This document shows, piece by piece, positions 1 through 8,436 of a DNA stretch of 54,255 bases. The stretch spans positions 1-54,255 of the forward strand of contig JAQUYN010000006.1 of assembly GCA_028691835.1 (NCBI GenBank), given 5' to 3'. Origin of the DNA: Alphaproteobacteria bacterium. GTDB lineage: Bacteria > Pseudomonadota > Alphaproteobacteria > UBA9219. The number at the start of each line of letters is the position of its first letter. The first letter of the stretch is position 1. The notes beneath the pieces are model-generated. The model was not told where the DNA came from. It did not search any database and saw only the letters and a list, made by a program, of their open reading frames with translations. The translations under genes and the position numbers were made by a program.

Positions 1-1
1 G

Positions 2-67
2 ATAGAACGCTTGCGAAATATTCAACTCAATGGGCATGAGCCTGCTGACACGGGTGTGTCTCAATAG
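2..67 (+). CDS. 3' end of an upstream gene, possibly a class I aminotransferase
   Basis: An open frame enters from the left edge and stops at TAG 65-67, giving the tail IERLRNIQLNGHEPADTGVSQ without its last residue being followed by any structure. A class I aminotransferase (AlaC/DapL-like) often precedes hom in alphaproteobacteria, and such enzymes end in an Arg-rich helix like this ERLRNIQ stretch. Only 21 residues are visible, so the family is inferred from position, not from a domain. Confidence 0.35.
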   Translation: MERLRNIQLNGHEPADTGVSQ

Positions 68-105
68 CCTTTTTCTTTTTCGGTTCCCTACTCAAATGAG
101 GAAAA

Positions 106-1422
106 ATGACAACACAAATTCAATCTGAAAAAAGCTTGCGTGTGGCTCTGGCGGGACTTGGAACTATCGGCGGGGCGACATTGCGCCTGTTGCAAGAGAA
201 AAGTGATTCGTTTGAACAACATTGTGGCCGTCCTATCAAGATCGTAGCCGTGGCAGCCAAAGGGCGCACGCGCGCCCGGGCGTTTGACCTTACTGGCATT
301 GATTTTGAAGATGATGCTTTGAAGCTTGCTTTCCGCGAAGATGTTGATGTCGTTTGTGAACTTATTGGTGGCGGCAGCGGGATTGCCCATACCTTATGCG
401 AAGAAAGTCTGCGGCAGGGCAAATCTGTTGTGACTGCGAATAAAGCTCTGCTGGCCGTTCATGGGATGACCCTTGCCGCGCTTGCTGAAAAGCACGGTGG
501 CCAGTTGATGTTTGAGGCCGCTGTCGGCGGGGGGATTCCCATTATCAAAACGATCCGTGAGTCTTTGATGGGGAATGCTGTCACATCCGTTCAAGGGATA
601 TTGAATGGGACGTGCAATTATATTTTGACGCGAATGCGCGATGATAAAGGTGGGTTTGACGTTGCGCTGAAAGAGGCGCAAAGGCTTGGTTATGCGGAGG
701 CGGATCCATCTGCCGATGTGGACGGCCATGACAGCGCGCATAAACTTTGTATTCTTGCCGCGTTGGCGTTTGGGTGCGAACCAGATTTTTCTGCCGTATC
801 GATTGAAGGGCTGCGCCAGCTTACCAGCGTAGATTTTGATTGCGCCCGTGATCTTGGGTACAGTATTAAAATGCTGGGTACGGCGAGTTTCCATGAAGCT
901 GGTCTGGCCCAACGTGTCTGTCCCTGCCTGGTTTCGCATGCCTCCCCATTGGCAAGTGTGGATGACGTTTTAAATGCGATCCAGCTTGAAGGCGATGCTG
1001 TGGGGTCTTTGGTTCTCGTGGGGGCTGGGGCTGGGGGAAAGGCTACGGCCAGTGCCGTTGTCGGTGATTTAGTTGATTTGGCGCGTGGACATAAGGTTAA
1101 TCCGTGGGGGTGCCCAGTTTCGGACCTTAAAAAGGCTAAGATTTTACCTGAAAAAGAGAGGCGTGGACGGTGGTATATTCGCCTTCATGTTACCGATCAG
1201 GCGGGGGTTTTGGCCGATATTGCAGCGATTTTGCGTGATGAAGCTATTTCCATCGAGTCCTTGCTTCAGCAGGGACGGGGGCCTAAGACTTCGGTGCCCG
1301 TCATAATCGTGACTCACGAGACAAATGAGGCTACACTCCACGCCGCATTGGCTAAAATTGCCAAGCTGGATAGCGTTTGGGAAGAACCGTTCTGTCTTCG
1401 GATAGACACTAACAAGGATTAG
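106..1422 (+). CDS. hom: Homoserine dehydrogenase with C-terminal ACT domain
   Basis: This cytosolic enzyme reduces aspartate semialdehyde to homoserine with NAD(P)H, the branch point toward threonine and methionine. The 438-residue length is typical of the long ACT-containing form. The Rossmann motif AGLGTIGG lies at residues 16-23. TANKALLA, GILNGTCNYILTRM and the catalytic-region stretch AEADPSADVDGHD follow in the usual order. The C-terminal ACT domain (about 350-430) starts at RWYIRLHVTDQAGVLADIA and usually mediates threonine feedback inhibition. The ATG is preceded by GAGGAAAA. glpX follows 11 bp downstream, so the two are probably cotranscribed. Confidence 0.97.
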   Translation: MTTQIQSEKSLRVALAGLGTIGGATLRLLQEKSDSFEQHCGRPIKIVAVAAKGRTRARAFDLTGIDFEDDALKLAFREDVDVVCELIGGGSGIAHTLCEESLRQGKSVVTANKALLAVHGMTLAALAEKHGGQLMFEAAVGGGIPIIKTIRESLMGNAVTSVQGILNGTCNYILTRMRDDKGGFDVALKEAQRLGYAEADPSADVDGHDSAHKLCILAALAFGCEPDFSAVSIEGLRQLTSVDFDCARDLGYSIKMLGTASFHEAGLAQRVCPCLVSHASPLASVDDVLNAIQLEGDAVGSLVLVGAGAGGKATASAVVGDLVDLARGHKVNPWGCPVSDLKKAKILPEKERRGRWYIRLHVTDQAGVLADIAAILRDEAISIESLLQQGRGPKTSVPVIIVTHETNEATLHAALAKIAKLDSVWEEPFCLRIDTNKD

Positions 1423-1433
1423 GAGACGTTAAG

Positions 1434-2411
1434 ATGCATAAGGATGCCTATATGGACAGGAATTTGGCCCTTGAACTTGGGCGCGTGGCAGAGGCTGCGG
1501 CCTTGTCTTGCGTATCGATGGTTGGCCGTGGCGATGAAAAGGCTGCCGATCAAATGGCTGTGAATGGTATGCGCCGTGCGCTCAACGCTCTTGATATTGA
1601 GGGAACCGTTGTTATCGGCGAGGGCGAACGCGACGAAGCGCCGATGCTCTATATTGGTGAAAAGGTTGGCACAGGGAAAGGCCCCAAGGTCGATATCGCG
1701 CTTGATCCTTTGGAAGGTACGACCATTTGCGCACATGGTGGTTATAACGCAACGACAGTTGTTGCCATGGCTGAAGCGGGCGGTTTTTTGCATGCCCCTG
1801 ATGTGTATATGAGCAAGATTGCGGTCGGGGCTGGATTGCCTGACAACTTGATCGATATTGATGCGCCTATTCTTGAAAATCTCCAGAATTTAGCCAAAGC
1901 CAAGAAGTGTGAGCTTGGTGAGCTTCAGGTTTGTATTTTAGATCGTCCTCGCCATGAAGACTTGATTGCGCAAGCGCGTGCGAGTGGCGTGCGTGTTATG
2001 CTGATCGGCGATGGTGATGTGGCGGCGGTCATTGCAACTTCTGATTCAAACAGCGGTATTGATCTTTATGTCGGTACAGGCGGCGCCCCTGAAGGTGTTT
2101 TGGCTGCTGCTGCTTTGCAATGTATTGGTGGACAGATGCAGGGGCGGTTGTTGTTCCGCAATGACGACGAAAAAGAACGTGCTGCCCGCGCTGGCATTAC
2201 CGATCTCAACCGTAAATATGGCCTCAGCGATTTGGCCCATGGTGACGTGATGTTTGCCTCAACGGGTGTGACCAACGGTACAATGTTACGTGGCGTGCGC
2301 CTTTTTGCAGGTGGAGCTATGACTCACACGGTTGTGATGCGGGCTCGCACAGGCACTGTTCGTTATATCGAGGCGCGCCACAATTTTAATCGCAAGCCGA
2401 ACGAAGTCTAA
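1434..2411 (+). CDS. glpX: Class II fructose-1,6-bisphosphatase (GlpX type)
   Basis: It hydrolyses fructose-1,6-bisphosphate to fructose-6-phosphate in gluconeogenesis. The 325-residue protein matches the family length. It carries the metal-site stretch GEGERDEAPMLYIGEKVG near residue 63 and DPLEGTT near residue 92, both hallmarks of the Li+-sensitive GlpX family. A ribosome site AGGAGACG lies just before ATG 1434, 11 bp after hom. The hom-glpX-recJ order is common in alphaproteobacteria. No class I Fbp is visible in the window, so this may be the main gluconeogenic phosphatase, which is an inference. Confidence 0.96.
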   Translation: MHKDAYMDRNLALELGRVAEAAALSCVSMVGRGDEKAADQMAVNGMRRALNALDIEGTVVIGEGERDEAPMLYIGEKVGTGKGPKVDIALDPLEGTTICAHGGYNATTVVAMAEAGGFLHAPDVYMSKIAVGAGLPDNLIDIDAPILENLQNLAKAKKCELGELQVCILDRPRHEDLIAQARASGVRVMLIGDGDVAAVIATSDSNSGIDLYVGTGGAPEGVLAAAALQCIGGQMQGRLLFRNDDEKERAARAGITDLNRKYGLSDLAHGDVMFASTGVTNGTMLRGVRLFAGGAMTHTVVMRARTGTVRYIEARHNFNRKPNEV

Positions 2412-2469
2412 GGGCGTGGGTGAGATAAACCCATCTTGAATCAAAACCAAGAGGGGAAGAAGGCTGGGC

Positions 2470-2880
2470 TTGATCGTTTGCTTCGTTTCGATTCTTTTCA
2501 TTGTTCTTGGTGGCTTTTATTTTCAAAAAAGCCTTCAGGAGGTGATGGATCCTGAGGGCTGTCATGAATTTTTGGTGTTGATGACGCTGGGTGGCCTCAA
2601 TGCCTTGATTGCCTTTCTTTCTTCTCCTTTCATTTCTCGGGACACGCCAGTTCTTTGGAATCGTCCTTGGAAATACTATGCGATGTGTTTTCTCGTTAGT
2701 GTTTTGGGGGCGCTTGTTTATTGGTTTTTCCATCCAGATCGTACTTCCTCTAGATTTGGTGGCGATGATTTGTTCTGGCTTCAAGTCGCTTGTGATCTTG
2801 GGGTTCTTTTCGCTTCTCAAGCTTTCTTTTTGTTCTTCTTGTGGGTAATGAATAAAGGTTTCATGATGATGACCCGTTGA
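2470..2880 (+). CDS. Small multi-pass membrane protein, unknown function
   Basis: This 136-residue reading frame sits between glpX and recJ. It has about four hydrophobic segments: the N-terminus (IVCFVSILFIVLGGFYF), about 36-52, about 70-88 and about 108-130. Charged loops separate them, which suggests a polytopic inner-membrane protein. I recognise no family. The start is a TTG behind a purine-rich GAGGGGAAGAAGG; an in-frame CTG at 2464 is also possible because the frame opens after TGA 2437. The protein ends in a Met-rich tail. Confidence 0.6.
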   Translation: MIVCFVSILFIVLGGFYFQKSLQEVMDPEGCHEFLVLMTLGGLNALIAFLSSPFISRDTPVLWNRPWKYYAMCFLVSVLGALVYWFFHPDRTSSRFGGDDLFWLQVACDLGVLFASQAFFLFFLWVMNKGFMMMTR

Positions 2881-2976
2881 GGCCTCGTTTTTTTTCTCCT
2901 TGGTGAGGGGGGGGGAGTGCTGCGGGGCTTATGCGAAGAAAAAGACCAACTCTTCATTTACGAGGAGGATATTTAA

Positions 2977-4743
2977 ATGATGAATGCCCCTTTCCTAGGT
3001 GTTGAAACTTCTTTTACAGGGCGGCGTTGGGTTCAGCGGACGTATGACGAGCGGCAGGCGCTTGCTATTGCTCAGCGTCATTCTTTGCCGGACTTGTTGG
3101 CGCGGAGCCTCAGTGCGCGCTGTGTTGACGTTGAAGGCTGTGCTTCGTTTCTTGATCCCCGTTTGCGCGAGTTGATGCCTGATCCTTCGCGTTTAAAAGA
3201 CATGGACAGGGCCGTTTCGCGTTTTGTTCTCGCGCTTGAGAAAAAAGAATCCATAGCTGTCTTTGGCGATTACGATGTCGATGGCGCAACGTCGTCCGCG
3301 CTTCTTGTGCGTTTTGCCCGGGCGCTTGGTCATCAACTCCGCCTTTATATTCCCGACCGTATGGCCGAGGGGTATGGCCCCAATGACGCTGCGATGCGTA
3401 CGCTCTCTGAAGAGGGCGTAAAGCTTGTTATCTGTGTGGATTGTGGCACCACGGCGCATGCGCCGCTCCATATCGCCAAGGAAATTGGACTTGATGTCAT
3501 TGTGATTGACCACCATGCGGCAGAGATCCAATTGCCCCCTTGCGTTGCGCTTGTGAATCCTAATCGCATGGACGAAACACTGACTGCGCAGCTTGGCGCG
3601 TTGGCTGCCGTTGGCGTTACATATTTGTTTGTTGTTGCTGTGAACAGGGCCTTACGTGAGGCTCGTTTTTATACGGATACGCGGCCCGAACCTGATTTAC
3701 GAAAATGGCTTGATCTCGTTGCGCTCGGTACCGTGTGCGATGTTGTTAAACTGACAGGCCTTAATCGCGCCTTTGTCGCGCAGGGTCTCAAGGTTATGGA
3801 AGCCCGTGGTAATGTTGGGGTTGCCGCCCTTGCTCGTGCTGCTGGCGTGGGGCAGAAGATGGATACCTTTGCGGCGGGCTTTATGTTGGGGCCGCGTGTC
3901 AATGCTGGCGGGCGTGTTGGAAAGTCCGATTTTGGCGCAAGGCTTCTTTCCATTGAGGATGAACAGGAAGCCGTGGGTCTCGCCGAGCGCCTGAATATGT
4001 GGAATGCAGAGCGTCGTGCTATCGAAGCCGATGTACTTGTGCAAGCCGAGACAATGTTGTTTGACGAGGCCGAACCTCTGACCTTTTTAGCCGGAGAAAA
4101 TTGGCATCCGGGTGTGATCGGCATTGTCGCTTCGCGTTTGAAAGACAAGTTTCACCGTCCCGCAATGATTATCGCGCTGGATAACGGCATTGGCAAAGGA
4201 TCAGGGCGTTCTGTCGGTTCCGTCGATCTTGGCGCGGTTGTGATTGCGGCTCGTCAAGCGGGCCTTTTGATCAATGGCGGAGGGCATAAAATGGCGGCGG
4301 GGTTGACCGTCGCAGAAGATAAGATTCAAGAGCTTCATGATTTCTTTGTCGAGCATATCGGCAAGCGTTTAGAGGCCGAGCCATTTGTCCCGACACTTAC
4401 ACTCGATGGGCTTGTTGCGGCGACGGCGCTTGATGCGACGTTTATTGAAAAGCTTTCGGTTTTGGAGCCCTTTGGTACAGGTAATCCGGAACCGCGCTTT
4501 GCGCTGGCCGATTGCAAGATTATTCGAACGGACATTGTGGCCGAGCGTCATGTTAAAATTATCGCGTCACAGGGCAGTGGGCGCATTAACGGGATTGCTT
4601 TTCGTGCCATGGAAAATGGCCTTGGCCCCGCGTTGCTTGGCATGGTCGGGCAGAGTGTGCATCTCGCGGGCCATGTGCGTCGTGATACGTGGCAGGGCAG
4701 GGATCGCGTGCAGCTTTTAATCGATGATGCGGCAAAGGCGTAA
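2977..4743 (+). CDS. recJ: Single-stranded-DNA-specific exonuclease RecJ
   Basis: A 5'-3' exonuclease on single-stranded DNA, acting in recombination and mismatch or base-excision repair. The 588 residues contain the DHH phosphoesterase motifs in order: DYDVDGATSSA near residue 97, VDCGTT near 156 and VIDHHAAE near 176. The DHHA1 segment INGGGHKMAAGLTV lies near residue 432 and an OB-like C-terminal region follows. Strong ribosome site GAGGAGGAT precedes two adjacent ATGs (2977 and 2980). It converges with rsmD, leaving 15 bp between the two stops. Confidence 0.96.
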   Translation: MMNAPFLGVETSFTGRRWVQRTYDERQALAIAQRHSLPDLLARSLSARCVDVEGCASFLDPRLRELMPDPSRLKDMDRAVSRFVLALEKKESIAVFGDYDVDGATSSALLVRFARALGHQLRLYIPDRMAEGYGPNDAAMRTLSEEGVKLVICVDCGTTAHAPLHIAKEIGLDVIVIDHHAAEIQLPPCVALVNPNRMDETLTAQLGALAAVGVTYLFVVAVNRALREARFYTDTRPEPDLRKWLDLVALGTVCDVVKLTGLNRAFVAQGLKVMEARGNVGVAALARAAGVGQKMDTFAAGFMLGPRVNAGGRVGKSDFGARLLSIEDEQEAVGLAERLNMWNAERRAIEADVLVQAETMLFDEAEPLTFLAGENWHPGVIGIVASRLKDKFHRPAMIIALDNGIGKGSGRSVGSVDLGAVVIAARQAGLLINGGGHKMAAGLTVAEDKIQELHDFFVEHIGKRLEAEPFVPTLTLDGLVAATALDATFIEKLSVLEPFGTGNPEPRFALADCKIIRTDIVAERHVKIIASQGSGRINGIAFRAMENGLGPALLGMVGQSVHLAGHVRRDTWQGRDRVQLLIDDAAKA

Positions 4744-4758
4744 GCGGACAGGCATTCA

Positions 4759-5451
4759 TCAAAGCCTGTGCGCATAAAACCGAATGGTTGTGTCGCCATA
4801 GGCGCGCTCAAGAAGTTCTCGGCAGTTTGGTAGATTCAACATTTCGTCTCGTGCCGTTTCGCAAACGAGCAAAGCATGGGGCGCAATCCAGCCTTGCGCG
4901 ATGAGGGCTACGACAGCTTTTTCGATCAGGCCCTTGTGATAGGGCGGATCGAGGCAGATAAGGGACGGGGTTTCAAATTTTGAAGCGGCATGATTGATGG
5001 CGGCGTCACCCCAGCGAAGGCTGGGGTCCCATTTGTTGTTCTCATTTTCAATTAAAGTGGATGCCAGCCTTCGTTGGCATGACGAAGAGTTTTGAACGCG
5101 CTCAGTAAACTTTGGTGGCTTTGTCACATCGACAGGCATGACGCAAGTGACTTCATCCAATTTCATAAGAGCGACGTTTTCTCGCAGGCACTGCAAAGCT
5201 TTGCGGTCTTTTTCAAAGAAAGTACATGAAGACGCGCCGCGAGAAAGGGCTTCAATGCCGAGTGCACCTGTTCCCGCAAAGGCATCAAGTACGGGGGTGC
5301 CATCCAGAGGATTGCCGATTTCTTCTCCCCAATCGTGATGAGCGATGATGTTGAACAGGGCTTCGCGCACGCGGTCTGCCGTGGGGCGTGTGCCCATCCC
5401 GTTGGGCGCTTTCAATGTGCGCCCGCGTAATGTCCCGCCCGTTATGCGCAT
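4759..5451 (-). CDS. rsmD: 16S rRNA (guanine966-N2)-methyltransferase RsmD with an inserted repeat peptide
   Basis: It methylates G966 of 16S rRNA during 30S assembly. Motifs: [13 protein letters not shown] at the N-terminus, [13 protein letters not shown] near residue 22, SAM-binding [18 protein letters not shown] near residue 55 and catalytic LDPPYHKGL near residue 165. Usual length is about 185-190 residues; this one has 230. The excess lies between the SAM domain and DPPY. Residues about 123-149 are encoded by a family C palindromic repeat (5005-5083) read through in frame, giving peptide such as CQRRLAS and [10 protein letters not shown]. Catalytic motifs are intact, so the gene is probably functional. 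It follows rluB on the same strand, the usual alphaproteobacterial order. Confidence 0.93.
   Translation of the reverse strand: MRITGGTLRGRTLKAPNGMGTRPTADRVREALFNIIAHHDWGEEIGNPLDGTPVLDAFAGTGALGIEALSRGASSCTFFEKDRKALQCLRENVALMKLDEVTCVMPVDVTKPPKFTERVQNSSSCQRRLASTLIENENNKWDPSLRWGDAAINHAASKFETPSLICLDPPYHKGLIEKAVVALIAQGWIAPHALLVCETARDEMLNLPNCRELLERAYGDTTIRFYAHRL
5005..5083. repeat. Family C palindromic repeat inside rsmD
   Basis: Two inverted half-elements, GTCACCCCAGCGAAGG at 5005-5020 with its hairpin partner, and the opposing half GGATGCCAGCCTTCGTTGGC ending near 5083. The same arrangement occurs in spacers at 5640-5771 and 27135-27216. Here it is read through in frame in rsmD and contains no stop. 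Confidence 0.85.
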
Positions 5452-5510
5452 TCGGTTCCATCCTTTGGGCGAGGGCGGACATGCTCATTATCGTTCATGC
5501 CTCTCCATTT

Positions 5511-5573
5511 GTCATTCCGGACAAGCTTATACAACGCATGCGTTGTATAAGCGCAGATCCGGAATCCCATTTG
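5511..5573. repeat. Family D palindromic element with perfect 28-bp palindrome
   Basis: Ends GTCATTCCGGA (5511-5521) and ATCCGGAATCCC (to about 5568) form the outer arms. The centre, 5525-5552, is a perfect 28-bp palindrome around GCATGC. It lies in the 379-bp spacer between rluB and rsmD (5452-5830), which holds only this element and the family C element downstream. No gene is seen there. Confidence 0.8.
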
Positions 5574-5639
5574 GTTTGACAAAGGGCATTGGCGGCAGGG
5601 CTCCGAACTCAGGTTAACAAAATATGGATAATGGCTACC

Positions 5640-5771
5640 AAAAACAAATGGGATGCCAGCCTTCGCTGGCATGACGGTTTTTGTTGTCGCCAATATTACC
5701 AAAATCAGCGGAAAGTTGACCTGTATGAGCCCAAAGGAGCCGTCATGCCAGCGAAGGCTGGCATCCCATTT
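5640..5771. repeat. Family C palindromic repeat in the rluB-rsmD spacer
   Basis: Inverted halves: AAATGGGATGCCAGCC (from 5646) with its GCTGGCATGAC partner, and the opposing copy GTCATGCCAGCGAAGG (from 5742) ending CATCCCATTT at 5771. About 50 bp separates the halves. Same family as the repeat embedded in rsmD. Confidence 0.85.
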
Positions 5772-5830
5772 ACTGTTTTGTAATCTGAGTTCTTTGCCCC
5801 GGCATTGGCGGGATAGAAAAGGCTGTATCC

Positions 5831-6625
5831 TCATTTCTTCGTCTTGTCTTCTTTCTTAAAAAATTTACCCAACGACTCGCGCAGAACGCGACGCGGCACT
5901 TCCTCGATACCGCCACGCGGCAACTTGCCAAGCTGGAACGGGCCGAACGAAACGCGGATCAGACGTGTGACCTGAAGGCCGACATGCTCCATGATTTTGC
6001 GGACTTCGCGGTTCTTGCCTTCTTTAATCGTCACGGAAAGCCACTGGTTCGCGCCTTCTTCTTTTTCGGTTTCGACCTCGACCTTGACGCTGTCATATTT
6101 TACGCCTTCGATGACGACGCCGTTCTCTAGTTCTTTAAGTTTCTTGGCGTTGATGGTGCCATAAACCCGCACGCGATAATGCCGCAGCCACGCATTGGCG
6201 GGAAGTTCAAGGTGCCGCGCAAGCTCGCCATCGTTGGTGAGCAACAGCAAGCCTTCGGTGTTATAATCAAGGCGGCCCACTGTAATGACTCGTGGTAATT
6301 CTGGGGGGAGTTTTTCAAAGATCGTCTCGCGGCCCTTGGGGTCATTGTTGGTGGTCAAAAGGCCCGCTCTTTTATGATAGCGCCAGACACGTGTTTCGTC
6401 GGCGGCGGCAATTGGTTTCCCGTCAACCGTGATCACATTGGCTGTAGTTACATTCAGGGCCGGGGATGTAATTTTCTTACCATCCACGCTGACGCGGCCC
6501 AGCTCGATCATGCGTTCGGCTTCGCGGCGTGAAGCGACTCCCGCACGGGCAGGGGCTTTGGCGATGCGTTCGCCTTCAAATTGTTTTTCTTTGGGGCTTT
6601 CGCCTTTTTCTGTCGTGTTTTTCAT
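5831..6625 (-). CDS. rluB: RsuA/RluB-family ribosomal pseudouridine synthase
   Basis: It isomerises uridine in ribosomal RNA; the RluB type acts on 23S rRNA U2605. After a short charged leader, the S4 RNA-binding domain reads RIAKAPARAGVASRREAE and GRVSVDGK (about residues 22-60). The catalytic motif GRLDYNTEGLLLLTNDGELA (catalytic Asp in RLD) is near residue 125, and KEGKNREVRKIMEHVG near residue 207. The tail is Lys-rich. I chose ATG 6625; a GTG at 6634 is equally in frame and neither has a clear ribosome site. tadA is divergent, 35 bp away. RluB versus RsuA/RluE specificity is inferred from the rsmD neighbourhood. Confidence 0.9.
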   Translation of the reverse strand: MKNTTEKGESPKEKQFEGERIAKAPARAGVASRREAERMIELGRVSVDGKKITSPALNVTTANVITVDGKPIAAADETRVWRYHKRAGLLTTNNDPKGRETIFEKLPPELPRVITVGRLDYNTEGLLLLTNDGELARHLELPANAWLRHYRVRVYGTINAKKLKELENGVVIEGVKYDSVKVEVETEKEEGANQWLSVTIKEGKNREVRKIMEHVGLQVTRLIRVSFGPFQLGKLPRGGIEEVPRRVLRESLGKFFKKEDKTKK

Positions 6626-6660
6626 GTTAGGCACTTTATAGAAAAGGGGAGGGTTTGCCC

Positions 6661-7116
6661 ATGACAGATTTTATGAAAATTGCACTTGAGGAGGCTGAAT
6701 CTGCTGCAAAGCGCGGGGAGGTCCCCGTGGGATCCGTCTTAATTTCCCCTAACGGTGAAATATTGGCCCAAAGCGGCAATCGCACGGAAGAGTTAGCCGA
6801 TCCTACGGCTCATGCCGAAATCCTTGTGATCCGCAAGGCTGCGACGTTGTTGCATTCGCCGCGTCTTGTTGGATGCGATTTGTATGTCACGTTGGAGCCT
6901 TGTGCCATGTGCGCGGCCGCCATCAGTTTTGCCCGCATTCGTCGGCTCGTATTTGGGGCTTATGATCCGAAGGGGGGGGCGGTTGAACATGGGGGGCGCT
7001 TTTATGCTCAACCAACATGCCATCATGCCCCAGAGGTTGTGGGCGGCATGGAAGAAAGGAAGGCCGCGCATTTGCTCAAAGCATTTTTCAATGTGCGCAG
7101 AGGTCACGAAACTTAA
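6661..7116 (+). CDS. tadA: tRNA-specific adenosine deaminase TadA
   Basis: It deaminates A34 to inosine in tRNA-Arg(ACG), which is essential for decoding CGN codons. The 151-residue protein has the deaminase zinc and catalytic motifs HAEILVIRKAA (His ligand, catalytic Glu) and LEPCAMCAAAI (two Cys ligands). RVPVGSVL-type substrate strand appears as GEVPVGSVL near residue 20. Start ATG 6661 follows GGGGAGGG. The gene diverges from rluB. Its last 29 bp overlap the convergent hypothetical gene on the opposite strand. Confidence 0.95.
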   Translation: MTDFMKIALEEAESAAKRGEVPVGSVLISPNGEILAQSGNRTEELADPTAHAEILVIRKAATLLHSPRLVGCDLYVTLEPCAMCAAAISFARIRRLVFGAYDPKGGAVEHGGRFYAQPTCHHAPEVVGGMEERKAAHLLKAFFNVRRGHET

Positions 7117-7798
7117 TAGTCCATCGTGTTTTGCCTCCGTGGTTTATGTAGGTCATGCCTGTTTTTGAAAGGTACAAGCCATCTCCATTTTGATTGTTAA
7201 TGGAGGGATGGAATGGGTGTGTAATAGGTCCGCGTTCTTTCTTCACTGTTGCGTTCTTGTGATCCTCCACAGATGTCGTGATGAGCTGATCTAATGTTTT
7301 GTAAATGCCGATGCATAGGCTTTTATCTGGTTCCCTTGCTTCGCGGGCCAATAATTGAAGCTTTTTGATCGCAAGGGGAATCTTTTCCATCGTGTTCATG
7401 TCGGCTGTGTCAGCTTCAGGTCGGCCGTCTGTGCCGAGTAAATCGAGAAGGAGGAGGGTACGGTGTTTGCCTTTACAATTGCTCAGGTAAGAGGTCGTTT
7501 CCCCATGTCTTTTCACAACGTTCATCTCGTCTGTATCGGGGGAGAGCAAATTGACCAAATATTGATCCAAAAACAGATAGATGTTTATCGGGTTCGGTGT
7601 GTCGGGGAATGGATTGTCCAAGCCGTTTGTTTGAGGATTTTCTTTGTTGAAGGCCGCCTTCCACGGCGCGAACATATCTCTGTCAGCTGTCAATATTTCC
7701 TCAATCCGCTTAAGATCTTTGGCCAAGATTCTTTGCGAATACTCACTTGCTAATTCTGCAAACGGATCATATTTGTTGCATGATGATGGACGAGGCAT
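7088..7798 (-). CDS. Hypothetical protein, lineage-specific
   Basis: A 236-residue soluble-looking protein starting MPRPSSCNKYDPFAELASEY. No signal peptide, membrane segment or known motif is visible. It contains a run of charged helices (for example KDLKRIEEILTADRD) and an Asp/Asn-rich middle. The frame stays open upstream to 7861, but those extra residues are encoded by a family A repeat, so I place the start at ATG 7798. The 3' end overlaps tadA by 29 bp in convergent orientation. Function unknown; the long open frame and protein-like composition support a real gene. Confidence 0.6.
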   Translation of the reverse strand: MPRPSSCNKYDPFAELASEYSQRILAKDLKRIEEILTADRDMFAPWKAAFNKENPQTNGLDNPFPDTPNPINIYLFLDQYLVNLLSPDTDEMNVVKRHGETTSYLSNCKGKHRTLLLLDLLGTDGRPEADTADMNTMEKIPLAIKKLQLLAREAREPDKSLCIGIYKTLDQLITTSVEDHKNATVKKERGPITHPFHPSINNQNGDGLYLSKTGMTYINHGGKTRWTIKFRDLCAH

Positions 7799-7811
7799 GG
7801 AGTAAGATCCG

Positions 7812-8014
7812 TAACCCGAGTTATGGGTTGATAGCGGTGATAAACATAAAGGACTCGTCATCGCGAGGCCCCTTCTTCAGGGGCCGTGGCGATCCATCTC
7901 CTACTATTTCAACATGGGCCTACGTTGAAAATGCGGGCGATGGATGGACTCGTCGGCCAATAGGCCTCCTCGCAATGACACCGTTCTTAATTTTATCAGT
8001 GTGTTAAACCCATA
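7812..8014 (-). repeat. Family A repeat, interrupted near its end by family B
   Basis: Begins TAACCCGAGTTATGGGTTGA, then GACTCGTCATCGCGAGGCCC and the hairpin CCCCTTCTTCAGGGGCC. It ends GTGTTAAACCCATAA. Related copies are at 22966-23165, 38578-38815 and 49626-49678. At its end the expected CTCGGGTTA is displaced by a family B element, and CGCGGGTT resumes after it at about 8188. Together with the next entry it fills most of the 638-bp gene-free stretch 7799-8436. Confidence 0.75.
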
Positions 8015-8187
8015 ATACCAACGATCAGATGAAGTGACTCTTTGGGTCACGAGCGGTCGCGAGGAGGAGGACGCTCGCTGGAGCGGAAAAGAAATTACAA
8101 ACAAGGGTGAAGCCCAGCAAGCGTCCTGCGAGGCGCGGAGCGAGTGATGTTGGGCTTGCGTTCCATTCATGCGTTTCTTGGTATAAC
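8015..8187 (+). repeat. Family B MITE-like repeat inserted in family A
   Basis: Terminal inverted repeats ATACCAA and TTGGTAT bound the element. Internal marks are GGTCACGAGCGGTCGCGAGG and GCGAGGCGCGGAGCGAGTGA. Its central part differs from other copies. It appears to split a family A end, with TAA on both sides of the insertion. Confidence 0.8.
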
Positions 8188-8317
8188 GCGGGTTCCGTAA
8201 AATGATTATGAAGTGGGTATGCAATATGTTGCGCTGATTGTACACATTTCTGGCGTCGTAAGTTTGACGATAAATAATTTCATACACTTTAGGAGCTTGT
8301 TTTAACGATCAAAAAAA

Positions 8318-8384
8318 CCGCCATTGCAAGGCCTCTTTAGGGGACGAGGCGACGTACCCGATAAATAGAGGCTTGCAATGACGG
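8318..8384. repeat. Imperfect palindrome of the GCCATTGCAAGG type
   Basis: Left arm CCGCCATTGCAAGGCCTCT (8318-8336) pairs with AGAGGCTTGCAATGACGG (8367-8384) apart from one bulge and one wobble. It belongs to the widespread CGTCATTGCGAG-like repeats. No gene lies between it and 8437. Confidence 0.7.
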
Positions 8385-8436
8385 CTAAACCTATGTCTTT
8401 GCTCCTAATTATTCGCTCAGAGGACCTCTTTCCCGT

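Noticed and set aside
5442..5834. 130-codon minus-strand frame between rluB and rsmD
   Set aside because: It consists almost entirely of translated family C and D repeats, with peptides that recur wherever the repeats do.
7747..8287. Open frames across the repeat region upstream of the hypothetical gene
   Set aside because: They are translations of family A and B repeats; the same peptide start (MTSPLCLSP) appears at 23116 in the other repeat copy.
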